NCBI GenBank assembly: GCA_002342065.1
Contig: DDPF01000004.1
Coordinates: 372,001 to 436,000, forward strand
Length of the DNA stretch: 64,000 nt
Reading direction: 5' to 3'
Origin: Bacteroidetes bacterium UBA2475
Lineage (GTDB): Bacteria; Bacteroidota; Bacteroidia; B-17B0; Aurantibacillaceae
Shown: positions 1-8,130 of the stretch, one piece after another
How positions within the stretch are numbered: the stretch's first letter is position 1
How the letters are laid out: every line of letters starts with the position of its first letter
Position numbers and translations under genes: made by a program
Notes under the pieces: generated by a model
The model's database searches: none
What the model saw: the letters and a program-made list of their open reading frames with translations, nothing else
Told to the model about the DNA's origin: nothing

Positions 1-2
1 GC

Positions 3-989
3 TTTAGTTTTAGCAAAGCACATTCGGCAAGTTATGCCGTGGAAAGCTATCAGAGTTTGTATTTAAAAGCACATTATCCTTTGGAGTTCATAGTAGCTGT
101 GATAAACAATTTTGGAGGCTTCTATCGCACTTGGGTTTATATTTATGAAGCAAAGAAGTTGGGGGGCAATGTGCGTTTACCCTGTGTTAATAACTCTGAA
201 AGTTTAACTACACTTTATGGTAAGGACATTTATCTAGGTTTTATACACGTAAAAAGTCTGGAGAAAAACACTGTGGAAAGGATAATAAAGGAACGAGAGG
301 AGGGAGGCGTTTATATAGACTTTTCAGATCTCATTTCTCGGACCAAGATCAAGCTAGAGCAATTGTTAATACTAATTAAATCTGGTGCATGCAGTATTTT
401 CGATAATAACAAGAAAACTTTATATTGGAATTCGTATTACATTTTAGGAAAAGAAACAGGCAAGCCGGAGAGCACTTTAAAAATGTTCTCTGAACCAGCC
501 AAACAATTTTTCCTCCCTAAATTAGCCGTTTCATTTCTAGAAGATCTGTTTGATGAACTGGCTTTATTTGGTTTCCCAATTACAAACGACTTCTATAGTT
601 TAATTAAAACCCCTTTCAGGGGCGATCTCTTAACAAAGGCCCTGATAGACCATACAGACAAAACGGTGCGCCTAATGGGCAATTTTGTGAACGAAAGGGT
701 GGTTTATACCAAGAGGGGAGACCGCATGGCTTTTGGTACCTTTATAGATGCTGTGGGAGACTTTTTTGATACGGTACATTTCCCTGATGTATATTCTAAA
801 TACCGCTTCGAGGGAATAGGGATCTATTTAATAAAAGGAAAGATAACCGAGGAGTTTGGTTTCTCTATGCTGCAGGTTGAACAAATGGGAAAGGTAAAGA
901 TAATGAACCAGGATGATGCAATAGGGTTATTGGAGCGTTCTCCTAATAAAGCTTTTTTGGGTCCCTATATTCCGGCTTATACTACCTAA
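3..989 (+). CDS. dnaE: DNA polymerase III alpha subunit, C-terminal part (5' cut by window edge)
   Basis: The reading frame is open from base 3, so the gene starts outside the window; 328 C-terminal residues are present. The first residues (FSFSKAHSASYAVESYQSLY, then LKAHYPLEF) match the conserved KSHAASYA..AYQTAYLKAHYP block near the end of the C-family polymerase core. What follows is the helical little-finger and C-terminal region. The wording INNFGGFYRTWVYIYEAKKLGG followed by GKDIYLGF is what I associate with the shorter second DnaE of Bacteroidota, often linked to Y-family/mutagenesis modules, rather than with the main replicative DnaE; this is from memory and moderate in confidence. 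It converges on the methyltransferase gene, and a perfect parS-like 16-mer starts right after its stop codon. Confidence 0.85.
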   Translation, partial: FSFSKAHSASYAVESYQSLYLKAHYPLEFIVAVINNFGGFYRTWVYIYEAKKLGGNVRLPCVNNSESLTTLYGKDIYLGFIHVKSLEKNTVERIIKEREEGGVYIDFSDLISRTKIKLEQLLILIKSGACSIFDNNKKTLYWNSYYILGKETGKPESTLKMFSEPAKQFFLPKLAVSFLEDLFDELALFGFPITNDFYSLIKTPFRGDLLTKALIDHTDKTVRLMGNFVNERVVYTKRGDRMAFGTFIDAVGDFFDTVHFPDVYSKYRFEGIGIYLIKGKITEEFGFSMLQVEQMGKVKIMNQDDAIGLLERSPNKAFLGPYIPAYTT

Positions 990-1005
990 TGTTCCACGTG
1001 AAACA
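990..1005. promoter_or_regulatory. parS-like site, perfect consensus match
   Basis: TGTTCCACGTGAAACA matches the bacterial parS consensus TGTTNCACGTGAAACA at every defined position. It begins one base after the dnaE stop codon and fills the 16-bp gap to the convergent methyltransferase gene. parS sites load ParB for chromosome segregation and cluster near oriC. ParA/ParB are not in this window. Confidence 0.82.
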
Positions 1006-1881
1006 TTAAGCCTTTTTAAACACATAAATAACGCTGGAATAATTATCCGGCGTTTTTGCTTTAATGTTAGATCTTAAACCCGTAATAAAAGCATTAAGGT
1101 ATTTGATAGAGCCGGTCTTGTATTTTTCACTAAGCATACTCACATAAAAACTATCAAACTTCATGGGCTTGGTCTCAACCAAATTAAAATCGAACCGTTC
1201 TAAAAGCTTCTCAATAGTTTCCTTGTGGAAATGATAGAGGTGTCGAGGCACATCATAAGCTGCCCAGAATTCTTTATAATATTGTGCATCAAAACTGGTA
1301 TGATTGGGTACGGCAATTATTAAAACACCATTAGGATTAAGCTTAGCTTTAAAGAAGTTTAGGGTATCATCAAGGTCGGTTACATGCTCTAAAACATGCC
1401 ATAAAGTAATAGCATCAAACTTAAGTTCAGGGTTTATTATAGTCTTATTAGAGAAGACAGTAAGCCCCATTCCAGATCCTATTTTGGCGGCACCTTCATC
1501 GGGTTCCATTCCAAAAGACTTCCATCCGTTATCTTGGCAGACCTTTAAAAACATTCCGGTGCCGCATCCATAATCCAATATTCTTCCACGTGAAACATGC
1601 ATAGAAACCAACTGGATCTTCTTCTTTAAAGTATAATTTCTAACCGCATGGTATAGCCGTGAGATCATTCCCTTTTTGGTATTGGAGTGCGAGATGTAAT
1701 CTTCGGACTTATAATAGCTCCCTAAAATTTCGTTCGCGGGTATCGGGTTTGTAAATTTAAAGTCGCAGCTTTGGCAAACAACAATGGTAAAATCTTCTTT
1801 ACTTACCGTGTAATCTTTACAGGTTAAAACGGGTTTAAAAGAAGTAGCATTACAAACGGGGCAATTATTTATACTAATCAT
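1006..1881 (-). CDS. Class I SAM-dependent methyltransferase with N-terminal Cys pairs
   Basis: 291 aa. The N terminus has two Cys pairs (CPVC at residues 7-10, then CQSC around 36-39), a zinc-ribbon-like knuckle typical of sugar- or lipid-modifying methyltransferases of this type. Motif I is LDYGCGTGMFL (about residues 102-112), with an acidic residue in GMEPDE for SAM binding and a post-motif LWHVLEHV as in the Methyltransf_23/UbiE-like group. The substrate cannot be told from sequence. It is 15 bp downstream of the TPR gene in the same direction, so it may be the last gene of an mnmG-TPR-methyltransferase unit. A parS-like site is embedded in it. Confidence 0.8.
   Translation of the reverse strand: MISINNCPVCNATSFKPVLTCKDYTVSKEDFTIVVCQSCDFKFTNPIPANEILGSYYKSEDYISHSNTKKGMISRLYHAVRNYTLKKKIQLVSMHVSRGRILDYGCGTGMFLKVCQDNGWKSFGMEPDEGAAKIGSGMGLTVFSNKTIINPELKFDAITLWHVLEHVTDLDDTLNFFKAKLNPNGVLIIAVPNHTSFDAQYYKEFWAAYDVPRHLYHFHKETIEKLLERFDFNLVETKPMKFDSFYVSMLSEKYKTGSIKYLNAFITGLRSNIKAKTPDNYSSVIYVFKKA
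1582..1597. promoter_or_regulatory. second parS-like site (15 of 16 positions), inside a coding region
   Basis: TCTTCCACGTGAAACA differs from the parS consensus only at position 2. It lies inside the methyltransferase gene, where it encodes the Val-Ser-Arg-Gly just before the SAM-binding motif. It is 592 bp from the perfect site. Coding-region parS sites are known in other bacteria. Confidence 0.65.
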
Positions 1882-1896
1882 AAAATAAATGTATTA

Positions 1897-3228
1897 TTAA
1901 CTCTTGTTTACACTGGAACGACGTTTAAAAAGTAAAGCTACAAGTAGAATAAACACAACAACTAATGCTGCTATAAAGCCATTGTTTTTGTTCCGTTGCT
2001 TTTCTATAATAACTAATTTGTTTACGATTTGATCAACCAGCTTGTCTTTTAAAATTAATGCGTTTAAACTATCCTCCGACATTCTGTTAAGGTAATTTTT
2101 TACAGTATATCTATCAACACCAAGTTCCTTTGTTTTTGCAAGAGAAAGGCTATCTTCCATCTTTACTGTAAGCTCAAACATCTCTAATGCCTTCTTAGTA
2201 TTACCCAGATTTTTATTGATCTGATAAAGCTCTCTTGCGGGCTTTTTAATATCATTTGGGAAGCCTAACTCCCGAGCGATCTGCAAACTTTGCTCAAAAT
2301 AATCTTTTGCTTTGTTTACATTCCCGGTCTTATTATACATGGCTCCCAAATTTAATAAGGACAAGCAAACACTATGTTTGTCACCAACTTCTTTACCAAG
2401 ATCTAATGCTTTATTATAATAATCAATAGCCTTTTCGTTCTCGTTAACATAGCCGCTCATAGCACCCAGGCTATTGTATGAAGATGCGGCGCCAGCCTTA
2501 TCCCCAATTTCTTCTCTTATTTTTAATCCATTATGAATATATAAATATGCCTCCTTAATATTTCCTTTTTGATAATAGATAGTGGCCAGGTTATTATACG
2601 TGTATGCCTCGCCACGTTTATCGCCAACGATCTTTCTAAGTTTAAGGCTTTCGAGCATATTCGTTACCGCTCTTGCTGTATCGCCTTGTTCCTTGTATAT
2701 CGTAGCAAGATTATTGAGCGTTGTGGCCATGCCGGCATTATCTCCAATTTCTTTATGGATCTTTATTCCTTTTAAATAATATTCAATTGCCCTTTTATAA
2801 TCCAGCTGTTGATAATAAAGAAAGCCGATATTGTTTAAAGAGTTAGCAATTCCTTCTTTATCCCTTATATCAAAACGGATCTCGAGTGCTTTTCTATATA
2901 ATTGTATTGCCTGAAGCGTATTCCCATTATTCTGTGCTAAAAAGCCATCATTATTAATTGATTCTGCGAGATATTTTAGAAAGATCTGTTTCTCTTTTTC
3001 CGACGAAGAGTTTGTATATTTATTTGCTATAGATTTTAATTGTTCATTATATTTCGGCCAAATAGTATTATCTGTCTCATTATCAATTAGTTCTATAAGA
3101 ATATTACACTTAGCCGTATCCGTTTCGGCGGTCTTAAGCTTGATTAATAGTTCTTCTGATTTGCGTTGTGCAAAAAGTCCCGAAACAAAAATCAAACATA
3201 AAAAAATATAGATCTTTGTTTTGGTCAT
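1897..3228 (-). CDS. Secreted/anchored TPR protein with C-terminal membrane helix
   Basis: 443 aa. An N-terminal signal peptide (MTKTKIYIFLCLIFVSGLFA, cleaved before QRKS) is followed by about six TPR units of the 'ATTLNNLATIYKEQGD' type (residues about 90-330). A coiled stretch and one membrane helix follow (about 415-435, FIAALVVVFILLVALLF) with a positive tail RRSS. The layout equals the sensor half of Bacteroidota TPR-histidine kinases and TPR-SpoIIE phosphatases (compare 16499-18682), but no catalytic or DNA-binding domain follows. It probably works as a protein-interaction scaffold; its partner is unknown. Its start lies 2 bp after the mnmG stop codon, so the two are very likely co-transcribed. 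Confidence 0.8.
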   Translation of the reverse strand: MTKTKIYIFLCLIFVSGLFAQRKSEELLIKLKTAETDTAKCNILIELIDNETDNTIWPKYNEQLKSIANKYTNSSSEKEKQIFLKYLAESINNDGFLAQNNGNTLQAIQLYRKALEIRFDIRDKEGIANSLNNIGFLYYQQLDYKRAIEYYLKGIKIHKEIGDNAGMATTLNNLATIYKEQGDTARAVTNMLESLKLRKIVGDKRGEAYTYNNLATIYYQKGNIKEAYLYIHNGLKIREEIGDKAGAASSYNSLGAMSGYVNENEKAIDYYNKALDLGKEVGDKHSVCLSLLNLGAMYNKTGNVNKAKDYFEQSLQIARELGFPNDIKKPARELYQINKNLGNTKKALEMFELTVKMEDSLSLAKTKELGVDRYTVKNYLNRMSEDSLNALILKDKLVDQIVNKLVIIEKQRNKNNGFIAALVVVFILLVALLFKRRSSVNKS

Positions 3229-3230
3229 TC

Positions 3231-5117
3231 TTATCTTCCTAAATGCACTAATAAAACAGAGATATCTGCAGGGTTAATACCCGAGATACGACTGGCCTGG
3301 CCAATTGTGTGAGGTTTAAATTTTTTGAACTTCTCTATCGCTTCAGCACCAAGACTTTTAATAGAATCGTAATTGAACGATTCGTTAATTACATAATCTT
3401 CAAGTCGCTTTTGTTTATCGGCATTCTCTTTTTCACGCTCAATATAGCCTTCGTATTTCATTAAGATCTCTGCTTGTTCTATAGTTTCAGCATCGTATTC
3501 TGCAAGGGCATTTGCTAAAGCGGTATCATGCAAAGCAAGCTCTTTTGCAGAGATGTTTGGTCTTGAAAGTACATTAAACAAACGTGTTTTTTGAGAGAGT
3601 GGGGCAGAACCCATAGATTCAAGGAAAGGGTTAAGCACACTTGGCTCGCCACTAGTATTTTTAAAATGATCAATTATCTTATTGTAACCGGCCATCTTCT
3701 CAGCAACACGTTCCATCCTGTCGTTTGCGGCAAGCCCTAAAGCGTTAGATACTGGCGTTAAACGCACGTCAGCATTGTCCTGGCGTAATAGCAAGCGATA
3801 TTCAGCGCGAGAAGTAAACATCCTGTAAGGCTCATCGGTACCTTTGGTAACAAGGTCGTCGATCAAAACACCAATATAAGCTTCGTAACGATTTAATATC
3901 AAAGGCGCTTTCTCGTTCACTTTTAAATGCGCGTTAATGCCCGCCATCATACCCTGGCAAGCAGCTTCTTCGTATCCGGTAGTGCCGTTTATCTGGCCGG
4001 CAAAATATAAATTATCAACCAACTTGGTTTCCAGCGTTAACTTTAATTGTGTTGGTGGAAAGTAATCGTATTCTATAGCATAACCCGGACGGAACATCCT
4101 GGCCTTTTCAAAACCGGGAATTAACGACAAAGCTTTTTGCTGCACATCTATTGGTAAAGAAGTAGAAAAACCATTTACATAGATCTCCACTGTGTTCCAT
4201 CCCTCCGGTTCCACAAATAACTGGTGGCGTTCCCTTTCGCTGAAGCGCGTGATCTTATCTTCTATACTCGGACAATAACGAGGGCCAAGGCCTTGTATTC
4301 GTCCCTGGAACATAGGCGATTTCTCAAAGCCTGTTTTTAATATATCGTGAACGTCTTGATTAGTATATGTAACGTGACAAGGAACCTGCTTTATTTTATT
4401 TGCTCCAATAAAAGGAGAAGTGTTATCTAAATAAGAGAATTTATCTGCCACCTCATCACCACCCTGAACTTCCATTTTAGAATAATCCAGAGATCTTCCG
4501 TCTATTCTTGGGGGTGTTCCGGTTTTCATGCGACCGCTTTCAAATCCCGTTTGGACTAACTGTTCCGTTATTCCGTGGCTGGCAGATTCTCCTGTGCGTC
4601 CACCGCCCAGTTGCTTCTCGCCAATATGTATAATTCCGTTTAAAAACGTTCCATTTGTTAAAACAACGGCTTTAGCTTTAAACTCAATGCCCATTCCTGT
4701 TACAACGCCTTCTACGCGTTTTCCATCTTTAGAGATGACAAGTGATCTTACCATATCCTGCCAGAAATCAACGTTGGGACTTTGTTCCAGCATTTCGCGC
4801 CAAAGAGTAGCAAACATCATGCGATCGTTTTGCGTACGCGGACTCCACATCGCAGGCCCTTTGCTGCGATTCAACATCCGAAATTGTATGGCAGATTTAT
4901 CTGATACAATGCCGCTGTAACCGCCCATGGCATCTATCTCGCGTACAATTTGCCCTTTGGCGATGCCGCCCATAGCAGGATTACAACTCATTTGTGCAAT
5001 GGTTTGCATGTTCATGGTAACCAATAACACTTTGGATCCCATGTTAGCAGCTGCCGCAGCTGCCTCACAGCCCGCGTGTCCGGCACCAACTACAATTATG
5101 TCGTAACTGTTTTGCAA
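3231..5117 (-). CDS. mnmG: tRNA uridine-5-carboxymethylaminomethyl modification enzyme MnmG (GidA)
   Basis: 628 aa, the usual MnmG length. With MnmE it installs the carboxymethylaminomethyl group on U34 of certain tRNAs, using FAD and methylene-THF. The FAD site GAGHAG is at residues 11-16, the family signature CNPAMGGIAKG at 45-55 and a second signature GPRYCPSIEDK around 270-280. The C-terminal helical MnmE/tRNA-binding domain is intact. The start appears to be TTG: no ATG or GTG lies upstream in frame, and the residues before the Rossmann strand match the usual MnmG N terminus. A -7 box sits only 7 bases upstream. mnmG commonly flanks oriC, which fits the parS-like sites nearby. Confidence 0.95.
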   Translation of the reverse strand: MQNSYDIIVVGAGHAGCEAAAAAANMGSKVLLVTMNMQTIAQMSCNPAMGGIAKGQIVREIDAMGGYSGIVSDKSAIQFRMLNRSKGPAMWSPRTQNDRMMFATLWREMLEQSPNVDFWQDMVRSLVISKDGKRVEGVVTGMGIEFKAKAVVLTNGTFLNGIIHIGEKQLGGGRTGESASHGITEQLVQTGFESGRMKTGTPPRIDGRSLDYSKMEVQGGDEVADKFSYLDNTSPFIGANKIKQVPCHVTYTNQDVHDILKTGFEKSPMFQGRIQGLGPRYCPSIEDKITRFSERERHQLFVEPEGWNTVEIYVNGFSTSLPIDVQQKALSLIPGFEKARMFRPGYAIEYDYFPPTQLKLTLETKLVDNLYFAGQINGTTGYEEAACQGMMAGINAHLKVNEKAPLILNRYEAYIGVLIDDLVTKGTDEPYRMFTSRAEYRLLLRQDNADVRLTPVSNALGLAANDRMERVAEKMAGYNKIIDHFKNTSGEPSVLNPFLESMGSAPLSQKTRLFNVLSRPNISAKELALHDTALANALAEYDAETIEQAEILMKYEGYIEREKENADKQKRLEDYVINESFNYDSIKSLGAEAIEKFKKFKPHTIGQASRISGINPADISVLLVHLGR

Positions 5118-5124
5118 TAGATTG

Positions 5125-5132
5125 CAAAGATA
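5125..5132 (-). promoter_or_regulatory. -7 box of the mnmG promoter
   Basis: Read on the minus strand this is TATCTTTG, an exact TAnnTTTG Bacteroidota -7 element. Only 7 bases separate it from the TTG start of mnmG, implying a leader of a few nucleotides. No clear -33 TTTG was found. Confidence 0.55.
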
Positions 5133-5205
5133 GGGAATTATTTTTGCTAGTGCTTTTACTTTACTTCAGGAATTAACAGTAATTTAGTTTGACAAAATAA
5201 AGACC

Positions 5206-6603
5206 ATGAGAAAAAACATCTACGCAATCTTAGTAATTGCTACCCTTTTAGCAAAACCACTCAACGCCACCATCTGGAATGTTGGTCCGGCACAAACCTA
5301 TACAATGCCAAGTCAGGTTGCCCCATTAGTAAATAATGGCGACACTGTTAATATTGCTGCGGGCATTTATAATTCAAACGTTTGTGCATGGACAGATAAC
5401 AACCTTTTATTACGTTGTGTAAACGGTATGGCACATTTAAAATCTAACGGCTTAAGTTATGGCGATAAAGCCATTTGGGTTATACAAGGAAATAATACCC
5501 GTGTTGAAAATATTGAATTTTCATTATGCACCTCTACATCCCTTAACGGTGCGGGAATTAGGCTGGAAGGGCAAAATCTTACGGTACGTAATTGCTATTT
5601 TCACGATAATGAGAATGGTATTTTATGTGGGGTACTAACGGCTTGCAAGGTTACGGTAGAATTTACCGAATTTAACCTAAACGGAGCCGGCGATGGCTTT
5701 TCGCACAATTTATATATTGGCGGTATTGATACGTTGATCTTTCGTTACAACTACTCGCACCATTGCAAAATTGGACACGAATTAAAAAGCAGAGCCAAAG
5801 TAAATTACATTTTATATAATCGTTTTGGTAACGAAGCAAGCGGCACGGCAAGCAGAGAAATCGATCTTCCAAATGGTGGCTTATCTATAATTATGGGTAA
5901 CCAAATTCAGCAAGGTGTTAATGGTACAAACTCAGGAATTATTGGTTATGGTTTGGAAGGCCTTACAAGTCCGGCACCTCATAATTTCTATTTGATCAAT
6001 AATACTATTGTGAACGAAAAAACAGCGGGTACTTTTGTTGCGATTCAAAACGGAACGGCTTTATATAAAGGCTACAATAATATTTTTGCAGGAACGGGCA
6101 CTTTATTAACCGGAACAACAACTGTTTTAGACACTCTTTCTAATAAAAAATACACTATTGCGGCTGCGGGTTTTGTAAACAGTGCAACTTATAATTACCA
6201 TTTATTGCCAACCTGTTCGGCCGTAAATTCTGCAACGGCAGCCGGAACTGCTAGTAACGGTTATGTTCTAACGCCAACGAAAGAATATCTGCATCCGGTA
6301 AACCAAATTAACAGAACTGTTCAAAGCATATTAGATATTGGCGCGTATGAATATATATCGCCAACATTTATACAAGAACAAAAAATAATTGACGCGCTTT
6401 TATATGTAACAAACGAAACGCTTATTATAAAAACTTCCGAAGCAATTTCCTGTGTTAAGCTATATGATATAAGCGGGAAATTAATTTTAACCGAAAAAAC
6501 AAAACAAGAAATTCCGGTTTCAACTTTAGTAAAAGGTGTCTATATTGTTTCTATAATTACCGAGAACGGAAACATCATTAACAAAAAGATCGTAATTTAT
6601 TAA
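5206..6603 (+). CDS. T9SS-secreted right-handed beta-helix protein (type A sorting domain)
   Basis: 465 aa. An N-terminal signal peptide (cleavage about residue 21, after KPLNA) precedes a parallel beta-helix region (about 30-360) with pectate-lyase-like rungs such as VENIEF, LTVRNCYFHDNENGI and VTVEFTEFNLNGAG. The last 80 residues form a type A Por secretion tail (VKLYDISGKLILTEK, then VKGVYIVSI and IINKKIVIY), which directs export by the type IX system and attachment at the surface. No catalytic residues could be assigned. It could be a polysaccharide-binding or -cleaving protein. It is transcribed divergently from mnmG and ends at a bidirectional terminator. Confidence 0.85.
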   Translation: MRKNIYAILVIATLLAKPLNATIWNVGPAQTYTMPSQVAPLVNNGDTVNIAAGIYNSNVCAWTDNNLLLRCVNGMAHLKSNGLSYGDKAIWVIQGNNTRVENIEFSLCTSTSLNGAGIRLEGQNLTVRNCYFHDNENGILCGVLTACKVTVEFTEFNLNGAGDGFSHNLYIGGIDTLIFRYNYSHHCKIGHELKSRAKVNYILYNRFGNEASGTASREIDLPNGGLSIIMGNQIQQGVNGTNSGIIGYGLEGLTSPAPHNFYLINNTIVNEKTAGTFVAIQNGTALYKGYNNIFAGTGTLLTGTTTVLDTLSNKKYTIAAAGFVNSATYNYHLLPTCSAVNSATAAGTASNGYVLTPTKEYLHPVNQINRTVQSILDIGAYEYISPTFIQEQKIIDALLYVTNETLIIKTSEAISCVKLYDISGKLILTEKTKQEIPVSTLVKGVYIVSIITENGNIINKKIVIY

Positions 6604-6633
6604 ACTCGTTTTTGTACGTGTAGAAAAAGTAAA

Positions 6634-6659
6634 AAAGCGCAAAATTTCTTTTGCGCTTT
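6634..6659. terminator. Bidirectional intrinsic terminator
   Basis: Perfect 11-bp stem AAAGCGCAAAA / TTTTGCGCTTT with a TTTC loop, lying between the convergent beta-helix and thioredoxin-fold genes and A/T-rich on both sides. Confidence 0.8.
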
Positions 6660-6670
6660 CTTTATAATTA

Positions 6671-7195
6671 TTATTCCATGGCTTCTTCCATGGCATCAAT
6701 TTTATCTTCGCTGTATTCGCCGGTTTGCACATCTATTACCTTACCGTCTTTATCTAATACAAAGATCCATGGAATTTTACGATCGGTAACACCCAGGTTT
6801 GTTGCGGCCGCTTTCATATCTGATTTTTTTGTGTCAAGCACAACCGGCCAAAAAGCTTTATCGGTGCTTGCTTTAAACTCATCGGCTATCATTTTAATTC
6901 CGGCTATCATAGGCACAAAAACAAAGTTAACATCGTAAACGGTTGACATATCTAATGTTTTTGCTTTTGATTTTACCATAAAGGTATTATATAAAGGGTT
7001 CAACCATTTTTTTAATTCATCTTCGGCGCCACGATGAAAAGCAACGGCAAGTATAGATACTTTTCCGTTCTTAAAAGGAATACTTTTTTCTTTATCATCT
7101 AAAGTGGCTCCTTGAGTATCGGGAAATGTTTTACCTTTTTGTGCAGCTCCACTTAATGTTGCTGCTAACAATAATAATGTAAATGCTTTTTTCAT
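6671..7195 (-). CDS. Secreted thioredoxin-fold (redoxin/ATP10-like) protein lacking CxxC
   Basis: 174 aa with a signal peptide (MKKAFTLLLLAATLSGAA, cleaved before QKGK). The mature part reads like a redoxin-type thioredoxin fold: a FPDTQG opening, KVSILAVAF strand, central FWPVVLDTKK, and KIPWIFVLDKDGKVID followed by TGEYSEDKI. The CxxC active site is absent; the mature protein contains no cysteine at all. It is therefore probably not a thiol-disulfide oxidoreductase and may be a binding or assembly factor. It lies 11 bp downstream of rpiB in the same direction, so the two are probably co-transcribed. Confidence 0.65.
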   Translation of the reverse strand: MKKAFTLLLLAATLSGAAQKGKTFPDTQGATLDDKEKSIPFKNGKVSILAVAFHRGAEDELKKWLNPLYNTFMVKSKAKTLDMSTVYDVNFVFVPMIAGIKMIADEFKASTDKAFWPVVLDTKKSDMKAAATNLGVTDRKIPWIFVLDKDGKVIDVQTGEYSEDKIDAMEEAME

Positions 7196-7206
7196 GTTAT
7201 GGGGTT

Positions 7207-7647
7207 TTAGTTTTTAATGTCTATTTTCTCAACGCGATCCTGGTGACGTCCGCCTTCAAATTTCTCTGTTAAAAAAGCATCAATACATTTATGAGCCTCT
7301 TCAGCCGACATATATCTTGCAGGTAAAACCAAAATATTTGCATCGTTATGTTGACGAGCTAAAGTGGCAATTTCAGAATTCCAGCATAAAGCAGCGCGAA
7401 TACCTTTATGTTTATTAGCGGTTATATTAATTCCGTTTCCGCTTCCACACATTAGTATACCAAATTGCGCTTCCTTATTAAGTACACCTGTTGCAACTGC
7501 GTGGCCATAATCAGGATAATCTGCCCGCGCTGCACTATAACAACCTTTATCAATAACTGTATTACCTTTTTCTTTTAAATAGGAAATTAATTTCTCTTTT
7601 AATTCAAACCCAGCATGATCGGATCCTATGGCTATTTTTATACTCAT
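7207..7647 (-). CDS. rpiB: Ribose-5-phosphate isomerase B
   Basis: 146 aa, the full family length. It interconverts ribulose 5-phosphate and ribose 5-phosphate in the non-oxidative pentose phosphate pathway. Visible landmarks are GSDHAGFELK near the N terminus (Asp10, His11), the active-site CGSGNG at residues 67-72 (Cys67 as the proton-transfer base), and the C-terminal F.GGRHQDRV. The gene faces the 483-bp AT-rich gap (candidate oriC) and leads into the thioredoxin-fold gene. Confidence 0.95.
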   Translation of the reverse strand: MSIKIAIGSDHAGFELKEKLISYLKEKGNTVIDKGCYSAARADYPDYGHAVATGVLNKEAQFGILMCGSGNGINITANKHKGIRAALCWNSEIATLARQHNDANILVLPARYMSAEEAHKCIDAFLTEKFEGGRHQDRVEKIDIKN

Positions 7648-7684
7648 AATTACTTGATATCACATTATAAAACCTAATAATACT

Positions 7685-7692
7685 CAAAAATA
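7685..7692 (-). promoter_or_regulatory. Candidate -7 box for rpiB
   Basis: Minus-strand TATTTTTG fits TAnnTTTG, 37 bases upstream of the rpiB ATG. Confidence 0.35.
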
Positions 7693-8012
7693 CTAATCAA
7701 CGTTAATTAACACTAATAAATTAACTAACTGATAATGAACTATACAATAATAAACAAATGAACATAACGAGTGTTAACTACACCATTTAATAGTTAATAA
7801 GTATCAATACAATATTAGCGCAATATTAAATTAAAGTATCCGTTGTAATTTTTTCTTCCATATCCTAGCATAGTTATAATTATAAGTCAGAATTTATAAG
7901 AGTGTTTTTAGGGTTGCTAACAGTTTTAAAATAGCTAAAGTTATTAAGACTAATAAGTACTAACTATTGTTAATAGTAGTTACTATATTTGATGTTCAAC
8001 GCTTTAAAGTAT

Positions 8013-8020
8013 TAACTTTG
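8013..8020 (+). promoter_or_regulatory. Candidate -7 box for nadA
   Basis: TAACTTTG fits TAnnTTTG, about 110 bases upstream of the nadA ATG. A second match, TATATTTG, lies at 7984-7991. Which one is used cannot be told. Confidence 0.35.
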
Positions 8021-8130
8021 TTAATTACGTGTTAACTAGTATTAATAAGGTAAAAAAACGACTAAATAATTTAATTTAATAAACAGTATTAACACCTTAT
8101 ATATACAATACATATTTTAAAATTTTAAAA

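Larger units (their letters stand above)
7648..8130. other. Gene-free AT-rich repeat region, candidate oriC
   Basis: 483 bp without any credible ORF between the diverging rpiB and nadA. It is rich in short related words: GTTAATTAAC (7702-7711), GTGTTAACTA (7771-7780 and 8029-8038), ACTAATAA (7712-7719, 7949-7956), AGTATTAA (8008-8015, 8038-8045, 8085-8092), and a near-palindromic run around 7950-7984 (TAAGTACTAACTATTGTTAA, then TAGTAGTTACTA). The setting supports an origin: mnmG and parS-like sites within 7 kb, and gene direction changing here. No exact DnaA box (TTATCCACA) was found, so the origin role is inferred. It also contains the nadA and rpiB promoters. Confidence 0.45.

Noticed and set aside
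7648..8130. Region read as a CRISPR array
   Set aside because: Repeated words are short, irregularly spaced and related to one another; no direct repeat/spacer pattern and no cas genes.
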